DNA from: Candidatus Pullilachnospira intestinigallinarum
GTDB lineage: Bacteria; Bacillota; Clostridia; Lachnospirales; Lachnospiraceae
Assembly (NCBI GenBank): GCA_018711275.1
Contig: DVIN01000028.1
Coordinates: 1 to 60,570 of the forward strand
Direction of reading: 5' to 3'
Length of the DNA: 60,570 nucleotides
Shown here in pieces: positions 35,019 through 44,311 of this stretch. The translations under genes and the position numbers were made by a program. The notes beneath the pieces were generated by a model that saw nothing but the letters and a program-made list of their open reading frames with translations, had not been told where the DNA came from and made no database searches. Within the stretch, counting starts at the first letter, position 1; each line of letters opens with the position of its first letter.

Positions 35019-35573
35019 TCAGGCGGCCACAGTCAGCTGCCAGACACTCCTCCCATTCTGGAACAGTCTCAGATAGACCGCCCCGCACTTTTTATACCGA
35101 TGGAAAAGCTTCTCTTTCTCGCACTGGTTGCAGTACACCTTCCAGCAGCCGCTGCAGCAGAAATTCTTTCCCTCGTTTACGATAAACCCCCATACGTCTT
35201 CCACAGGATATCCCAGAAACAATCCGATTTCATGGGGGAAATCCCGGTTATTCTGCAGCCGTTCCTTCAGCCGGGACAGAATGTTTGTCAGCCCGCCTTC
35301 TGGGTAGCCGCAGGATTTCAGAATTCTTTCCGCCTCCGGCTGGCTCAGATCCTTTTCCAGACGCTTTTCCCGGTATACATAAAGCAGCATCCGGTTCCGG
35401 TGAATTTTCATAATATCCAGCCGGATGCCTTTTTTCAAAAATATCCCGTTCCACCCCTCGATGGTCCTGCGGGTCTCCGGAAGATCCTGGCAGGAAAACC
35501 AGAACAGGTTTGCTGTCTTCAGCCCCGCCAGTGTGGGGGCCGCATGCACAATCAGCGCTCTCTCTAATTCCAT
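35019..35573 (-). CDS. DUF3793 family protein
   Basis: A 184-residue soluble protein of unknown function. It begins MELERALIVHAAPTLAGLKTANLF, contains the LGYPVEDVWGFI segment and a C-terminal cysteine cluster (NFCCSGCWKVYCNQC, about residues 136-150) that could bind metal or a cluster. The pattern matches DUF3793, which I recall next to flavodoxin genes in anaerobic Firmicutes. It starts 2 bp after the DUF2325 stop, with GGGAGGG upstream. Confidence 0.85.
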   Translation of the reverse strand: MELERALIVHAAPTLAGLKTANLFWFSCQDLPETRRTIEGWNGIFLKKGIRLDIMKIHRNRMLLYVYREKRLEKDLSQPEAERILKSCGYPEGGLTNILSRLKERLQNNRDFPHEIGLFLGYPVEDVWGFIVNEGKNFCCSGCWKVYCNQCEKEKLFHRYKKCGAVYLRLFQNGRSVWQLTVAA

Positions 35574-35575
35574 AC

Positions 35576-35860
35576 TCAGCCCTCCCGCATCTCTTCCAGC
35601 AGATTCTGCAGCGCGGAAACGCTGCTGCTATGGGTTCTGGCGATGGGGATATTGTTTCTTTTCGCCTCCTGGGATGCGCTGACCACCATCTTATGGGATA
35701 CGGTATTGGTAAAGAGAATCAGAAGATCGGGACATCCCATCTTCTTTTTTATGGAACTGTGTTCCTTTACGAATACCTTTGCCGTGTGGCCGTAATTTTT
35801 ACAGATATTCTCATATCTGGTCACCATCCGTTCATTTCCTCCGATAATCACAAGACTCAT
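35576..35860 (-). CDS. DUF2325 family protein
   Basis: A 94-residue Rossmann-like protein: MSLVIIGGNERMVTRYENICKNYG at the start, a central LLILFTNTVSHKMV, and IPIARTHSSSVSALQNLL near the end, the DUF2325 pattern. Function unknown; distantly like small sensor or phospho-transfer domains. The ATG at 35860 follows AAAGGAGAGGCCT. First gene of DUF2325-DUF3793-flavodoxin, behind two copies of the GTTAG-N6-CTAAC operator. Confidence 0.82.
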   Translation of the reverse strand: MSLVIIGGNERMVTRYENICKNYGHTAKVFVKEHSSIKKKMGCPDLLILFTNTVSHKMVVSASQEAKRNNIPIARTHSSSVSALQNLLEEMREG

Positions 35861-35886
35861 AGGCCTCTCCTTTCCGCTGACAGACA

Positions 35887-35925
35887 GCCGCATGGTTATA
35901 GAGGGATCCCCGGGATTTCCCTCAG
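35887..35925. repeat. Degenerate copy of the dispersed ATGGCCATAAAGG repeat
   Basis: GCCGCATGGTTATAGAGG continuing into ATCCCCGGGATTTCCCTC resembles the left end of the trp-leader insert (27174 on). It lies in the 5' leader of the DUF2325 gene. Confidence 0.5.
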
Positions 35926-35930
35926 GATTT

Positions 35931-36009
35931 TAGTTAGGTGTCGCTAACCATTCACGTAAAATATATGGCGCCTGGCGCCTTTTTTGCAATAGTTAGTTTT
36001 ATCTAACTA
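35931..36009 (-). promoter_or_regulatory. DUF2325-flavodoxin promoter with two operators and a GGCGCC dyad in the spacer
   Basis: Minus-strand TTGCAA (35984-35989), 18-bp spacer, TATATT (35960-35965). Operator 3, TAGTTAG-GTGTCG-CTAACCA (35931-35950), lies downstream of the -10. Operator 4, TAGTTAG-TTTTAT-CTAACTA (35990-36009), abuts the -35 upstream. The spacer itself is occupied by the dyad GGCGCC-T-GGCGCC (35967-35979). Confidence 0.78.
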
Positions 36010-36042
36010 GGATATTACCACAGCTTTCCATCTCCGTCAAGG

Positions 36043-36085
36043 AAAAAAACGGAGAATTCCTCTTTTTTTACTGGGAATTCTCCGT
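36043..36085 (-). terminator. trkAH operon terminator
   Basis: On the minus strand ACGGAGAATTCC pairs with GGAATTCTCCGT (36085-36074 with 36060-36049), a perfect 12-bp stem followed by seven T (36049-36043). It lies 16 bp after the trkH stop. Confidence 0.9.
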
Positions 36086-36100
36086 ATGTAGAAAAGCCTG

Positions 36101-37540
36101 TTAAAATTTTCTCCAGGTATCCCTCACAAACAGCAGGAGAACCGGGAAGATTTCCAGACGGCCCGCCAGCATGTCAAAGGTCATCACCAGCTTTGACACA
36201 TTGGAAAACATGGCAAAGTTGGTGGCAGGGCCCGCCTGCTCCAGGCCGGGGCCGATGTTGTTGAAGGTGGCCGCCACAGCCGTGAAATTGGTGATCAGAT
36301 CCGTTCCGTCAAAGGAAAGCACCAGCACGGACAGAGAAAAAATCAGCAGATAGGCCACCATAAACACATTGATACTGCGGATTGTCTCGTGCTCCACCAC
36401 TTTTCCGTCCATGCGGATCCGGGCCACACGGTTGGGATGGAGAAACTGACTCAGTTCCTTTTTCATGGTCTTCAGAAGAATCACCAGACGCGATACTTTC
36501 ATGCCGCCTCCGGTGCTGCCCGCACAGGCTCCCACAAACATCAGCATGACCAGGATGGTCCGGGATGTCTCCGGCCACAGGTTAAAGTCCGTGGTGGCGT
36601 AACCGGTGGTGGTGATGATGGACGCCACCTGGAAAGCGGACTGCTGCATGGCCTGTCCCAGATTGTCAAACATTCCCCGGATATTCCAGCCTATGGTGAG
36701 AATCGACACCGCCACGATTCCCAGATACCACCAGAGTTCTTCGCAGCGGAACGCATTTTTCCATTTCCTTGCCAGCATAAAGAAGTAGACGTTGAAATTC
36801 ACGCCGAAGAGCAGCATGAACACCGTCACCACCACCTGCTGGTAAACGGTATAGCTTCCCAGACTGTCGTTTTTGATTCCAAAACCTCCTGTACCGGCCG
36901 TTCCGAAGCTGATGGTCAGCGCATCAAACAGCGGCATCCTTCCTGCCAGCAGAAGGAGCACCATCAGCACCGTCATACCGAAGTAGATCATGTACAGAAT
37001 CTTGGCGGTGGACTGAATGGTGGGGAGAAGCCGTCCCACGGAAGGTCCCGGGCTTTCCGCCTTCATCAGATTAATGTGGGACCCGCCCGTCATGCGGAAC
37101 AGAGACAGCAGAAATACCAGTACTCCCATACCGCCGATCCAATGGGTAAAGCTCCTCCAGAAAATGATACATTTGGGAACCACCTCCACATCGGTCATAA
37201 CGCTGGCGCCGGTGGTGGTAAATCCGGACATGGTCTCAAACAGAGCATCCACCGGATTGGTGAAAGTTCCGGAAAACAGGAAGGGCAGGCCGCCCATCAC
37301 GCTGATGGCAATCCAGCACAGGGCCACCGCCACAAATCCCTCCCGAATTCGAAAATGAGTATCCCTTCTGCGGATTCTTGACATGGGAATTCCCACCGCA
37401 AGACACAGAAGCGCGGACCAGAGGAGCGCCGTCACCGCCTCCTCCCGATAAATCAGACCCGTTACCATGGACGGCAGCATCAGCACTGCCTCCATATTCA
37501 TCACCCATCCAAGGATGAAAATTACATTGCGAAAATTCAT
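36101..37540 (-). CDS. trkH: Potassium uptake protein TrkH/KtrB
   Basis: A 479-residue membrane channel subunit with four M1-P-M2 repeats. Selectivity-filter-like segments are visible as SGFTTTGASVM, FGTAGTGGFGI, TTTGYATTDF and NNIGPGLEQ. Start MNFRNVIFILGWVMNMEAVLM is typical of clostridial TrkH. It follows trkA by 13 bp and is closed by a strong terminator. Potassium is the expected ion; sodium dependence as in KtrB cannot be judged. Confidence 0.95.
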   Translation of the reverse strand: MNFRNVIFILGWVMNMEAVLMLPSMVTGLIYREEAVTALLWSALLCLAVGIPMSRIRRRDTHFRIREGFVAVALCWIAISVMGGLPFLFSGTFTNPVDALFETMSGFTTTGASVMTDVEVVPKCIIFWRSFTHWIGGMGVLVFLLSLFRMTGGSHINLMKAESPGPSVGRLLPTIQSTAKILYMIYFGMTVLMVLLLLAGRMPLFDALTISFGTAGTGGFGIKNDSLGSYTVYQQVVVTVFMLLFGVNFNVYFFMLARKWKNAFRCEELWWYLGIVAVSILTIGWNIRGMFDNLGQAMQQSAFQVASIITTTGYATTDFNLWPETSRTILVMLMFVGACAGSTGGGMKVSRLVILLKTMKKELSQFLHPNRVARIRMDGKVVEHETIRSINVFMVAYLLIFSLSVLVLSFDGTDLITNFTAVAATFNNIGPGLEQAGPATNFAMFSNVSKLVMTFDMLAGRLEIFPVLLLFVRDTWRKF

Positions 37541-37553
37541 AGTTTCCTGCCCC

Positions 37554-38912
37554 TCATCGTTTCAGTATATCCCGGATGTCCCGGAGCCCTTTCTGGGTGG
37601 TCACCACGATCACCGTATCGCCCACCTGCAGGCTGTCATTGCCCCAGGGAATCATGATTCTTCCGTCCCGGTTGATGCAGCCCACCAGAAGGTTATCCTT
37701 CAGAGGAAGCTCCTTCAGGGGGACTCCCACCACCTCGGAATTTTCCCGGATCACAAATTCCAGCGCCTCCGCCTTGTTGTCAAGGATATGATAAAGCGTC
37801 TCCACATTGCTTCCGATGGTATTCTGCATGGCGCGGGTATACCGCAGAATATAATCTACCGTGATATCCTTGGGCGAAATCACACTTCCCAGGTCCAGTT
37901 TTGTAATCAGATTATCAAAAGAAAGACGGTTAACCTTTGTCACAAGCTTTGCCCTGGAACGTTCCTTCGCGTATAGCGTCACCAGAATATTCTCTTCATC
38001 CATATTGGTAAGCGAGACAAAGGCCTCCGCCTGTTCCAGCCCTTCATCCAGAAGCAGCTTTTTGTTGCTCCCGTCCCCGCAGATAATATTGGCATCCGGA
38101 AGAGCCTCTGCCAGCGTGTCGCACCGCTGACGGGATTTTTCAATGATCGTTACCCGGATATGCATGGACAGAAGCTGGCTGGCCAGATAAAAGGCAATGG
38201 TCCCTCCGCCCACGATCATACAGTTTTTTACCCTGTCGTTTTTTACTCCGATTTCACGGAAAAAAGCCCCCGCGTTCTGCGGGGAAGCGATGATAAACAG
38301 AGAATCCCCATCCTGGAGCCGGAAGTCTCCGTTGGGAATAAATGCCTGATCCTGCCGTTCCACACCGGTGATCAGGATCTGACTTTTGATCCTGCTTTGA
38401 AGTTCCGAAATGGTCAGCCCGTCCATGGCAAACTCCGGCATCTGACGGAATCTGAGCAGCTCCACTCTTCCTTTCGCAAAGGTATCGATGTTGATGGCCG
38501 AGGGGAAACGCAGAAGACGCGCAATCTCCATGGCCGCCGCCAGTTCCGGATTGATAATCATGGAGATCCCCAGACTTTCCTTGATAAAGCCGATCTCTTT
38601 GTTGTAGACAGGATTTCTCACTCTGGCCACAGTCTGACATCGTCCCTGTTTTCTGGCAATCAGACAGCACAGCAGATTCAGCTCGTCCGACCCGGTCACC
38701 GCAATCAAAAGATCGGCGTCTTCCACCCCTGCCTCGGACAGCACCGCGATACTGGAACCATTTCCCACAATGGTCATGGCATCCAGATCCTCCGTTACCT
38801 GCTGCAGTCTTTCGGCGCAGGTATCCACCAGCACCACATCATACTGTTCGCCGCTTAATCCCTCCGCCAGAGCAACTCCGACTTTTCCGCAGCCGATTAT
38901 AATGATTTTCAT
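37554..38912 (-). CDS. trkA: Trk potassium transport regulatory protein TrkA
   Basis: A cytoplasmic gating ring protein with two RCK units (452 residues). First Rossmann loop IIIGCGKVGVALAEGL at the N-terminus, second MIVGGGTIAFYLASQL near residue 230, each followed by a TrkA-C domain. The ATG at 38912 follows GGAGGAAGTT; the four-residue longer frame is not needed. Transcription from the promoter at 38961-38988 covers trkA and trkH. Confidence 0.95.
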   Translation of the reverse strand: MKIIIIGCGKVGVALAEGLSGEQYDVVLVDTCAERLQQVTEDLDAMTIVGNGSSIAVLSEAGVEDADLLIAVTGSDELNLLCCLIARKQGRCQTVARVRNPVYNKEIGFIKESLGISMIINPELAAAMEIARLLRFPSAINIDTFAKGRVELLRFRQMPEFAMDGLTISELQSRIKSQILITGVERQDQAFIPNGDFRLQDGDSLFIIASPQNAGAFFREIGVKNDRVKNCMIVGGGTIAFYLASQLLSMHIRVTIIEKSRQRCDTLAEALPDANIICGDGSNKKLLLDEGLEQAEAFVSLTNMDEENILVTLYAKERSRAKLVTKVNRLSFDNLITKLDLGSVISPKDITVDYILRYTRAMQNTIGSNVETLYHILDNKAEALEFVIRENSEVVGVPLKELPLKDNLLVGCINRDGRIMIPWGNDSLQVGDTVIVVTTQKGLRDIRDILKR

Positions 38913-38960
38913 AACTTCCTCCACTGGTATTCTAGTATGTTTTCAATACCACACAGAGCT

Positions 38961-38988
38961 AGTATATCACCAATTGAAATTTTCGCAA
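38961..38988 (-). promoter_or_regulatory. trkAH promoter
   Basis: Minus-strand TTGCGA (38983-38988), 16-bp spacer, TATACT (38961-38966). A second possible -10 (TAGAAT) lies nearer the gene. Confidence 0.55.
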
Positions 38989-39015
38989 GTACTTCCTCGA
39001 GGGGTGGCAGAAGGC

Positions 39016-39055
39016 AAAAAAGAACCGCCCGGCAGGATTTGCCAAAACGGTTCTT
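39016..39055 (-). terminator. his operon terminator
   Basis: Minus-strand AAGAACCG (39055-39048) pairs with CGGTTCTT (39027-39020), followed by a T-run ending at 39016. It lies 8 bp beyond the stop of the hisIE fusion gene. Confidence 0.85.
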
Positions 39056-39062
39056 CTTTTCT

Positions 39063-40346
39063 CTATCTTCTTGCCAGTTCATCGGTGATATCTTCCCAGG
39101 ATACCCCCTTCTCCGCCATCAGCACCATCACATGGTACAGGAAATCGGAAATCTCATATTTGATCTCTTCTTTGTCGGGATTCTTGGCGGCGATGACGAT
39201 CTCCGTACATTCTTCCCCGACTTTTTTCAGGATTTTATCAATTCCCTTGTCGAAAAGGTAATTGGTATAGGAACCTTCCTTCGGATGTTCCTTCCTGTCC
39301 AGAATCACCTGATAAACATCCTCAAATACCTTCAGCGGATTGGTATGGCGGCCCGGCTTTGCGGCCAGCTCCTTGAAAAAGCAGCTTCTGTTCCCGGTAT
39401 GGCAGGCCGCGCCCACCTGGGATACCCTGGCAAGGATTGTGTCGTTGTCACAGTCCAGCGTCAGAGATTTCACATACTGAAAATGGCCGCTGGTAAGCCC
39501 CTTTACCCAAAGCTCGTTCCGGCTTCTGCTCCAGTAGGTCATCCGGCCGCTGGCCAGCGTGTTCTCAAAGGCTTCCTCGTTCATATAGGCCAGCATCAGC
39601 ACTTCATCCGTCCGGTAATCCTGAACAATCACCGGAACCAGCCCGTCTGCATTTTTTTTGAAATCCTTCCAGGCGATGCTGCTCTCAAAGGTATTCACCA
39701 AAACCCCACGGCTGCGAAGGCTGTGTTTCATCTCCATCAGATCCACCTGGGGATCGCTGACATAACGGCCGCTGACGCCTTCTGCCTGTCCTTCCTGAAG
39801 CACCCGGAAGATCTCCTCCCGTCCCATACTGTTGGTGTGAAGGATTATCGGGAGCTTCGTTTCCCGGCAAATCGATTCCTGCAGCTTCTCCAGGCACAGG
39901 ATTCCACCCGCATATTCCTCGATCAGATCCCGGTGTTCCTCATACTCGGAAAGCTGGAACACACTCACCAGAATCTTTTCTTTTCCGAAACGCCTGGACA
40001 CTTCCGCAAGAAGTTCCACATTACTCTCCTTGGAAAAATTCAGCACTGCCTTTTCGCACCCTGCGTAAAGAAGCTTTTTTACATCCTCCATCCGTTTCAC
40101 ATTTCCGGCGCCGATCAGGGGAACTTCCGCCTGGCGGGCCAGTTTTTTCATGATTCCGATGGCTTCCTCATGCTCCTCATCACTGGAGGAAAAATCAAAT
40201 ACCAGCAGCCCGTCCGCTCCCCGGTTCCCATAATCCCGGGCCAGCGTCTCCAGATCGCCGCCGGCGAATATATTTTTCTGACCAAACCCGGTCACCGCCT
40301 GTCCCTTCCACATATACAGACAGGGAATGATTTCTCTGTATTTCAT
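39063..40346 (-). CDS. hisIE: HisIE bifunctional enzyme with N-terminal inactive HisF-like domain
   Basis: Steps 2 and 3 of histidine synthesis. Residues 1 to about 220 form a HisF/HisA-like half ([21 protein letters not shown], with [12 protein letters not shown]). Residues 225-330 are HisI (phosphoribosyl-AMP cyclohydrolase) with [14 protein letters not shown] and the zinc ligands C299, C315, C322. Residues 340-427 are HisE with [13 protein letters not shown]. In the HisF-like part the catalytic Asp11 of HisF is Y11, and the Asp130 position reads F/Q in SVFQLS, so it should lack cyclase activity. Family HisIE proteins are usually about 200 aa; this one is twice that. Confidence 0.92.
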   Translation of the reverse strand: MKYREIIPCLYMWKGQAVTGFGQKNIFAGGDLETLARDYGNRGADGLLVFDFSSSDEEHEEAIGIMKKLARQAEVPLIGAGNVKRMEDVKKLLYAGCEKAVLNFSKESNVELLAEVSRRFGKEKILVSVFQLSEYEEHRDLIEEYAGGILCLEKLQESICRETKLPIILHTNSMGREEIFRVLQEGQAEGVSGRYVSDPQVDLMEMKHSLRSRGVLVNTFESSIAWKDFKKNADGLVPVIVQDYRTDEVLMLAYMNEEAFENTLASGRMTYWSRSRNELWVKGLTSGHFQYVKSLTLDCDNDTILARVSQVGAACHTGNRSCFFKELAAKPGRHTNPLKVFEDVYQVILDRKEHPKEGSYTNYLFDKGIDKILKKVGEECTEIVIAAKNPDKEEIKYEISDFLYHVMVLMAEKGVSWEDITDELARR

Positions 40347-40366
40347 CTTCTATTGTCTCCCTCCGT

Positions 40367-40984
40367 CTACAGGCTTCCTTTGGTGGACAGGACGCCCTGT
40401 ATTCTCTCATCCTTTTGTGAGGCCTCATCCAGCGCCTTGGCAAAAGCCTTGAAAAGAGCCTCCATGATGTGATGATTATTTCCTCCATCCAGAACCTTCA
40501 GATGCAGATTCATGGCAGCGGAATAGGTAACCGCCCAGAAAAACTCCCGGGCCATCTCCGTATCCATCTCTCCCACCTTCGGAGCGGTAAACTCCGCCTG
40601 AAAATTCAGATAGGGCCTCCCGGAAAGATCGATGGCCGCCAGCACCAGGGTTTCATCCATGGGAAGAAGCCTGCTGCCATACCGGCGGATCCCCGCCTTG
40701 TCCCCCAGCGCTTCCCGGATGGCGCATCCCAGTACGATACCGGTATCCTCCACCGTATGATGGCAGTCCACCTTCAGATCTCCATCAACCTTCACCTCCA
40801 GATCAAAAAATCCGTGACGGGCAAATCCTTCCAGCATATGGTCAAAAAAACCGATGCCCGTATCCACCGACGCCGTCCCCGCTCCGTCCAGATTCAGGGT
40901 CAGGGTGATCCTGGTCTCCCGGGTGTCTCTTTTTACTGTCACCGTCCGCCGGCCATCCGGTCCGCCTCCTCTGATGATCTCCAT
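40367..40984 (-). CDS. hisB: Imidazoleglycerol-phosphate dehydratase HisB
   Basis: A 205-residue monofunctional dehydratase with the duplicated metal motifs GFFDHMLEGFARHG, DCHHTVEDTGIVLG and the late GGNNHHIMEALFKAFAKAL. The ATG at 40984 follows GAGGAGGAAAAGTAAT and is one base beyond the hisD stop. The longer open frame upstream is not used. No HisB-phosphatase domain is fused. Confidence 0.96.
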   Translation of the reverse strand: MEIIRGGGPDGRRTVTVKRDTRETRITLTLNLDGAGTASVDTGIGFFDHMLEGFARHGFFDLEVKVDGDLKVDCHHTVEDTGIVLGCAIREALGDKAGIRRYGSRLLPMDETLVLAAIDLSGRPYLNFQAEFTAPKVGEMDTEMAREFFWAVTYSAAMNLHLKVLDGGNNHHIMEALFKAFAKALDEASQKDERIQGVLSTKGSL

Positions 40985-40985
40985 A

Positions 40986-42284
40986 TTACTTTTCCTCCTC
41001 AAAACGCACGGCAATGGAATTGGCGTGAGCCGTCAGCTGTTCTGCCCGGGCAAATTTCCGGATATCCTGCTGGATTTCAGATAATGCCTCCCGGGAATAA
41101 TATACGATACTGGATTTTTTCATAAAGTCATCCACCGACAGGGGTGAGAAGAATTTGGCCGTTCCGTTGGTGGGCAGAATATGGTTGGGCCCGGCGAAAT
41201 AATCGCCCAGCGGCTCACAGCTGTATTCTCCGATGAAAATAGCACCGGCATTGCGGATCTTGGTCATCACTTCAAAGGGATTGGCAGTGACAATCTCCAG
41301 ATGCTCCGATGCAATCTGATTGGCCGTCTCGATGGCCTCCTCCATGGTGTCTGCCACCAGGATATAACCGAATTGATCCAGAGATTTCCGAATGATATCC
41401 CGGCGCTCCAGCCCTTTGACAAATTCCTCCGCCTGTTCGTCTACCTGCTGCGCCAGCCGCTGGCTGGTGGTGATCAAAATTGCGCTGGCCAGCTCGTCAT
41501 GCTCTGCCTGGGACAGAAGATCCGCTGCCACATAACGGGGATTGGCCGTCTCGTCCGCCAGCACCAGGATCTCGCTGGGCCCCGCCACAGAATCGATACT
41601 CACATGCCCATATACCGCTTTCTTGGCCAGCGCCACATAGATATTGCCCGGTCCCACAATTTTGTCCACCCTGGGAATACTTTCCGTTCCGTAAGCCATG
41701 GCGCCGATGGCCTGGGCGCCGCCCACCTTATAGATTTCGTCCGCCCCTGCCTCTTTTGCCGCGGCCAGCACGACGGGATTCACTTTTCCCTGCGCATTGC
41801 AGGGTGTACACATGATAATCCGCTCCACACCGGCCACCTTTGCGGGCACAATATTCATCAGTACCGAAGACGGATACGCGGCTTTTCCTCCCGGCACATA
41901 AACGCCCACCGTCTGAAGCGGTGTCAGCTTCTGCCCCAGCATGGTTCCCTTCGGCGTGCTCTCAAACCAGCTGTTCTGTTTCTGGAGCGCATGATAGGAA
42001 CGGATGTTTTCCAGGGCCTTCTTCATAACGGCCAGCAGCTGGGGATCCACCTGCCGGTAAGCCTCCTCCACCTCCTCTTTTGTCACCCGGACGTCTGCGG
42101 GGCCGATATCCGCCCCGTCAAACTGTTTCGTATAGGCAAATACCGCCGCATCTTTTTCCGCTTTGACCCGGGCCAGAATCTCCTGTACGCGGCTTTCATA
42201 TTCCCCGTACTGGCTGGGACTTCTCTTGAGCATATTTTCCAGAATGTTTTTTTCTGTTTCCTTTGTCAGTTTTACGATTCTCAC
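40986..42284 (-). CDS. hisD: Histidinol dehydrogenase HisD
   Basis: A 432-residue zinc enzyme for the last two oxidations. Visible motifs: [24 protein letters not shown], the NAD/substrate segment [43 protein letters not shown] with catalytic His, and the zinc/histidinol region [10 protein letters not shown] and [14 protein letters not shown]. It overlaps the hisG stop by ATGA and abuts hisB. Confidence 0.96.
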   Translation of the reverse strand: MRIVKLTKETEKNILENMLKRSPSQYGEYESRVQEILARVKAEKDAAVFAYTKQFDGADIGPADVRVTKEEVEEAYRQVDPQLLAVMKKALENIRSYHALQKQNSWFESTPKGTMLGQKLTPLQTVGVYVPGGKAAYPSSVLMNIVPAKVAGVERIIMCTPCNAQGKVNPVVLAAAKEAGADEIYKVGGAQAIGAMAYGTESIPRVDKIVGPGNIYVALAKKAVYGHVSIDSVAGPSEILVLADETANPRYVAADLLSQAEHDELASAILITTSQRLAQQVDEQAEEFVKGLERRDIIRKSLDQFGYILVADTMEEAIETANQIASEHLEIVTANPFEVMTKIRNAGAIFIGEYSCEPLGDYFAGPNHILPTNGTAKFFSPLSVDDFMKKSSIVYYSREALSEIQQDIRKFARAEQLTAHANSIAVRFEEEK

Positions 42285-42931
42285 TTTTTATCCTCCCTGA
42301 TGATACCTCTCAGCTGCTGAATCATGGCGGAAATCCGCTCATTTTCCATCTTCATGCTCACCTGGTTCACCACCATGCGGGCCGACAGCGGGCAGACCTC
42401 CTCCAAAACCTTCAGACCGTTTTCCTTCAGTGTGGATCCCGTCTCCACAATGTCACAGATCACTTCGGAAAGGCCCACGATCGGCGCCAGCTCAATGGAG
42501 CCGTTCAGCTTGATAATTTCCACCGTCTGATGCTTTTTATTTAAAAAATAATCCTTGGCAATGTTGGGATATTTGGTGGCCACCCGGATCAGCCGGTTGC
42601 TGTCCAGAAGCTCTCTGGCGCTTTCCGGCCCGCAGATGCACATCCGGCATTTGCCGAATCCCAGATCCAGCACTTCGTAAAGTTTTCTTCCTTCCTCCAG
42701 GATGGTGTCTTTTCCCACCACGCCGATGTCCGCGGCCCCGTACTCCACATAGGTGGGTACGTCCGGCCCCTTCGCCAGAAAAAATCTCAGTTTCTTCTCT
42801 TCGTTGACAAAGATCAGTTTTCTGGTATTTTTGTCCTTCATCTCCTCACAGGTGATGCCCGTCTTTTCCAGAAGCTCCAGCGTCCGGCTGGCCAGGCGTC
42901 CCTTGGTCAGAGCGATCGTCAGATATCTCAT
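42281..42931 (-). CDS. hisG: ATP phosphoribosyltransferase catalytic subunit HisG (short form)
   Basis: The 216-residue short-form enzyme lacks the C-terminal regulatory domain and depends on HisZ, encoded just upstream. Motifs: [18 protein letters not shown], the [10 protein letters not shown] loop and the PRPP region [14 protein letters not shown]. It overlaps hisD by 4 bp and follows hisZ after 25 nt. Confidence 0.96.
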   Translation of the reverse strand: MRYLTIALTKGRLASRTLELLEKTGITCEEMKDKNTRKLIFVNEEKKLRFFLAKGPDVPTYVEYGAADIGVVGKDTILEEGRKLYEVLDLGFGKCRMCICGPESARELLDSNRLIRVATKYPNIAKDYFLNKKHQTVEIIKLNGSIELAPIVGLSEVICDIVETGSTLKENGLKVLEEVCPLSARMVVNQVSMKMENERISAMIQQLRGIIREDKK

Positions 42932-42956
42932 CCTCTACTCCCTTCCGGATCCGGCC

Positions 42957-44210
42957 TTACTTCAGGTCCTGAATCCTGGCTGTCTGCACCTCATCGGTAA
43001 AAAGATTGATGATCCGGATCTCGTCCTCATTCACCGGATATACAATTCCTCCGAAATGGTTGCATCTGCCATAGTTTTTATAGTCCTCCGGGGTCTTACC
43101 CTCTTCCATCAGCATACACTGCACATCCATCTGATGTTTCCGGTGTTCCCCCGCAAGGCCGATAGCCAGCCGGCGGGTATCTTCCCGGTAAAGAATCAGT
43201 GTCCGCCCCTTGGACACCGGAGCAGGGATCTGCTGCCGCTCCAGCGCGCTCATCACCTGATCCATCACCAGTTCAAAACCGATGGCAGGCGCCGGGCGTC
43301 CGAAATGAGCCAGCAGACTGTCGTACCGGCCGCCTTTTACCAGCGGCTCGCCGGTTCCATAGGTGTAGCCCTGGAAAATAATCCCGGTATAATACTGATA
43401 TTTACTGAGCATGCCCAGATCAAAGGACACATATTGCTGACAGCCGTAATACTCCAGAATCCGGTAAATATCCTCCAGCCGTTTTAAGGCCCCCAATGCC
43501 TTTCCGTTGTCCGTCAGACTTCTGGCCGTCTCCAGTACCTCCTGGCTTCCGAACAGCTGAGAGATTCCGGACAGCGCCCGCATCTGCGCATCGGGAAGAT
43601 TCTGTTCCAGAAGAAGCTCCTCCACACCGAAATGATTCTTGCTGGAAATCAGCTGTCGGAGGCGGCTCACTGTCTCCGGATCCATGCCGGTCTCCTCCAC
43701 CAGCGCTTTGAAAAACTCCACCTCGCCGATACTGATCTGAAACTCTTTCAGTCCGGTGGCCTTCAGAAGCTCTACCATCAGAGCGATCATCTCCGCATCC
43801 GCATCCGCCGTGGCATCTCCCAGAAGCTCCGCTCCCATCTTGGTGGACTCCTTCAGACGTCCCTGATAGCTGGAATTGTTCACAAACGTATTGCCCCGGT
43901 AGCACAGCCGCACCGGAAAATTTTCCTGCCGGAAATACTGAGAAGCCGCCCGCGCAATGGACGGTGTAAAATCCGGCCGGAGCACCAGGGTATTTCCCTC
44001 CCGGTCAAAGAATTTGTACAGAGCCCTGGAGGGCGTGGTTCCCACCTGGGCGCTGAACACATCGAAAAACTCAAAGGTGGGAGTTTCAATATCCTGATAT
44101 CCAAAGGAATGGAAAACCGTCTGAAGCTTCTCCTGCAGACGCAGCTTCTTTTCACATTCGCTTCCGTAGATATCACGGACTCCCTCCGGTGTATGGAATA
44201 ACTGTTTCAT
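42957..44210 (-). CDS. hisZ: ATP phosphoribosyltransferase regulatory subunit HisZ
   Basis: A histidyl-tRNA-synthetase paralogue that activates HisG and carries histidine feedback. The 417-residue protein has HTPEGVRDIYG, the class II core (LVLRPDFTPSIARAASQYF) and KGGRYDSLLAHFGRPAPAIGFELVMD. It is too short for HisRS and lacks a C-terminal anticodon domain of standard type. The ATG at 44210 follows GAGGAGGAAGCA; the longer frame is rejected. First gene of hisZ-G-D-B-IE. Confidence 0.94.
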   Translation of the reverse strand: MKQLFHTPEGVRDIYGSECEKKLRLQEKLQTVFHSFGYQDIETPTFEFFDVFSAQVGTTPSRALYKFFDREGNTLVLRPDFTPSIARAASQYFRQENFPVRLCYRGNTFVNNSSYQGRLKESTKMGAELLGDATADADAEMIALMVELLKATGLKEFQISIGEVEFFKALVEETGMDPETVSRLRQLISSKNHFGVEELLLEQNLPDAQMRALSGISQLFGSQEVLETARSLTDNGKALGALKRLEDIYRILEYYGCQQYVSFDLGMLSKYQYYTGIIFQGYTYGTGEPLVKGGRYDSLLAHFGRPAPAIGFELVMDQVMSALERQQIPAPVSKGRTLILYREDTRRLAIGLAGEHRKHQMDVQCMLMEEGKTPEDYKNYGRCNHFGGIVYPVNEDEIRIINLFTDEVQTARIQDLK

Positions 44211-44311
44211 TGCTTCCTCCTCATCGGCCGACATGACCGTCATTGTTTCTTTTTCGGGAGTTGCGTCCCGATTGCTTTATCGTAGTAGTGTGCTATTGCA
44301 CGAATAAAAAG

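Noticed and set aside
44211..44311. T-box or His attenuator in the hisZ leader
   Set aside because: No GGTGGNACCGCG motif, no His-codon run and no terminator; only one short hairpin.
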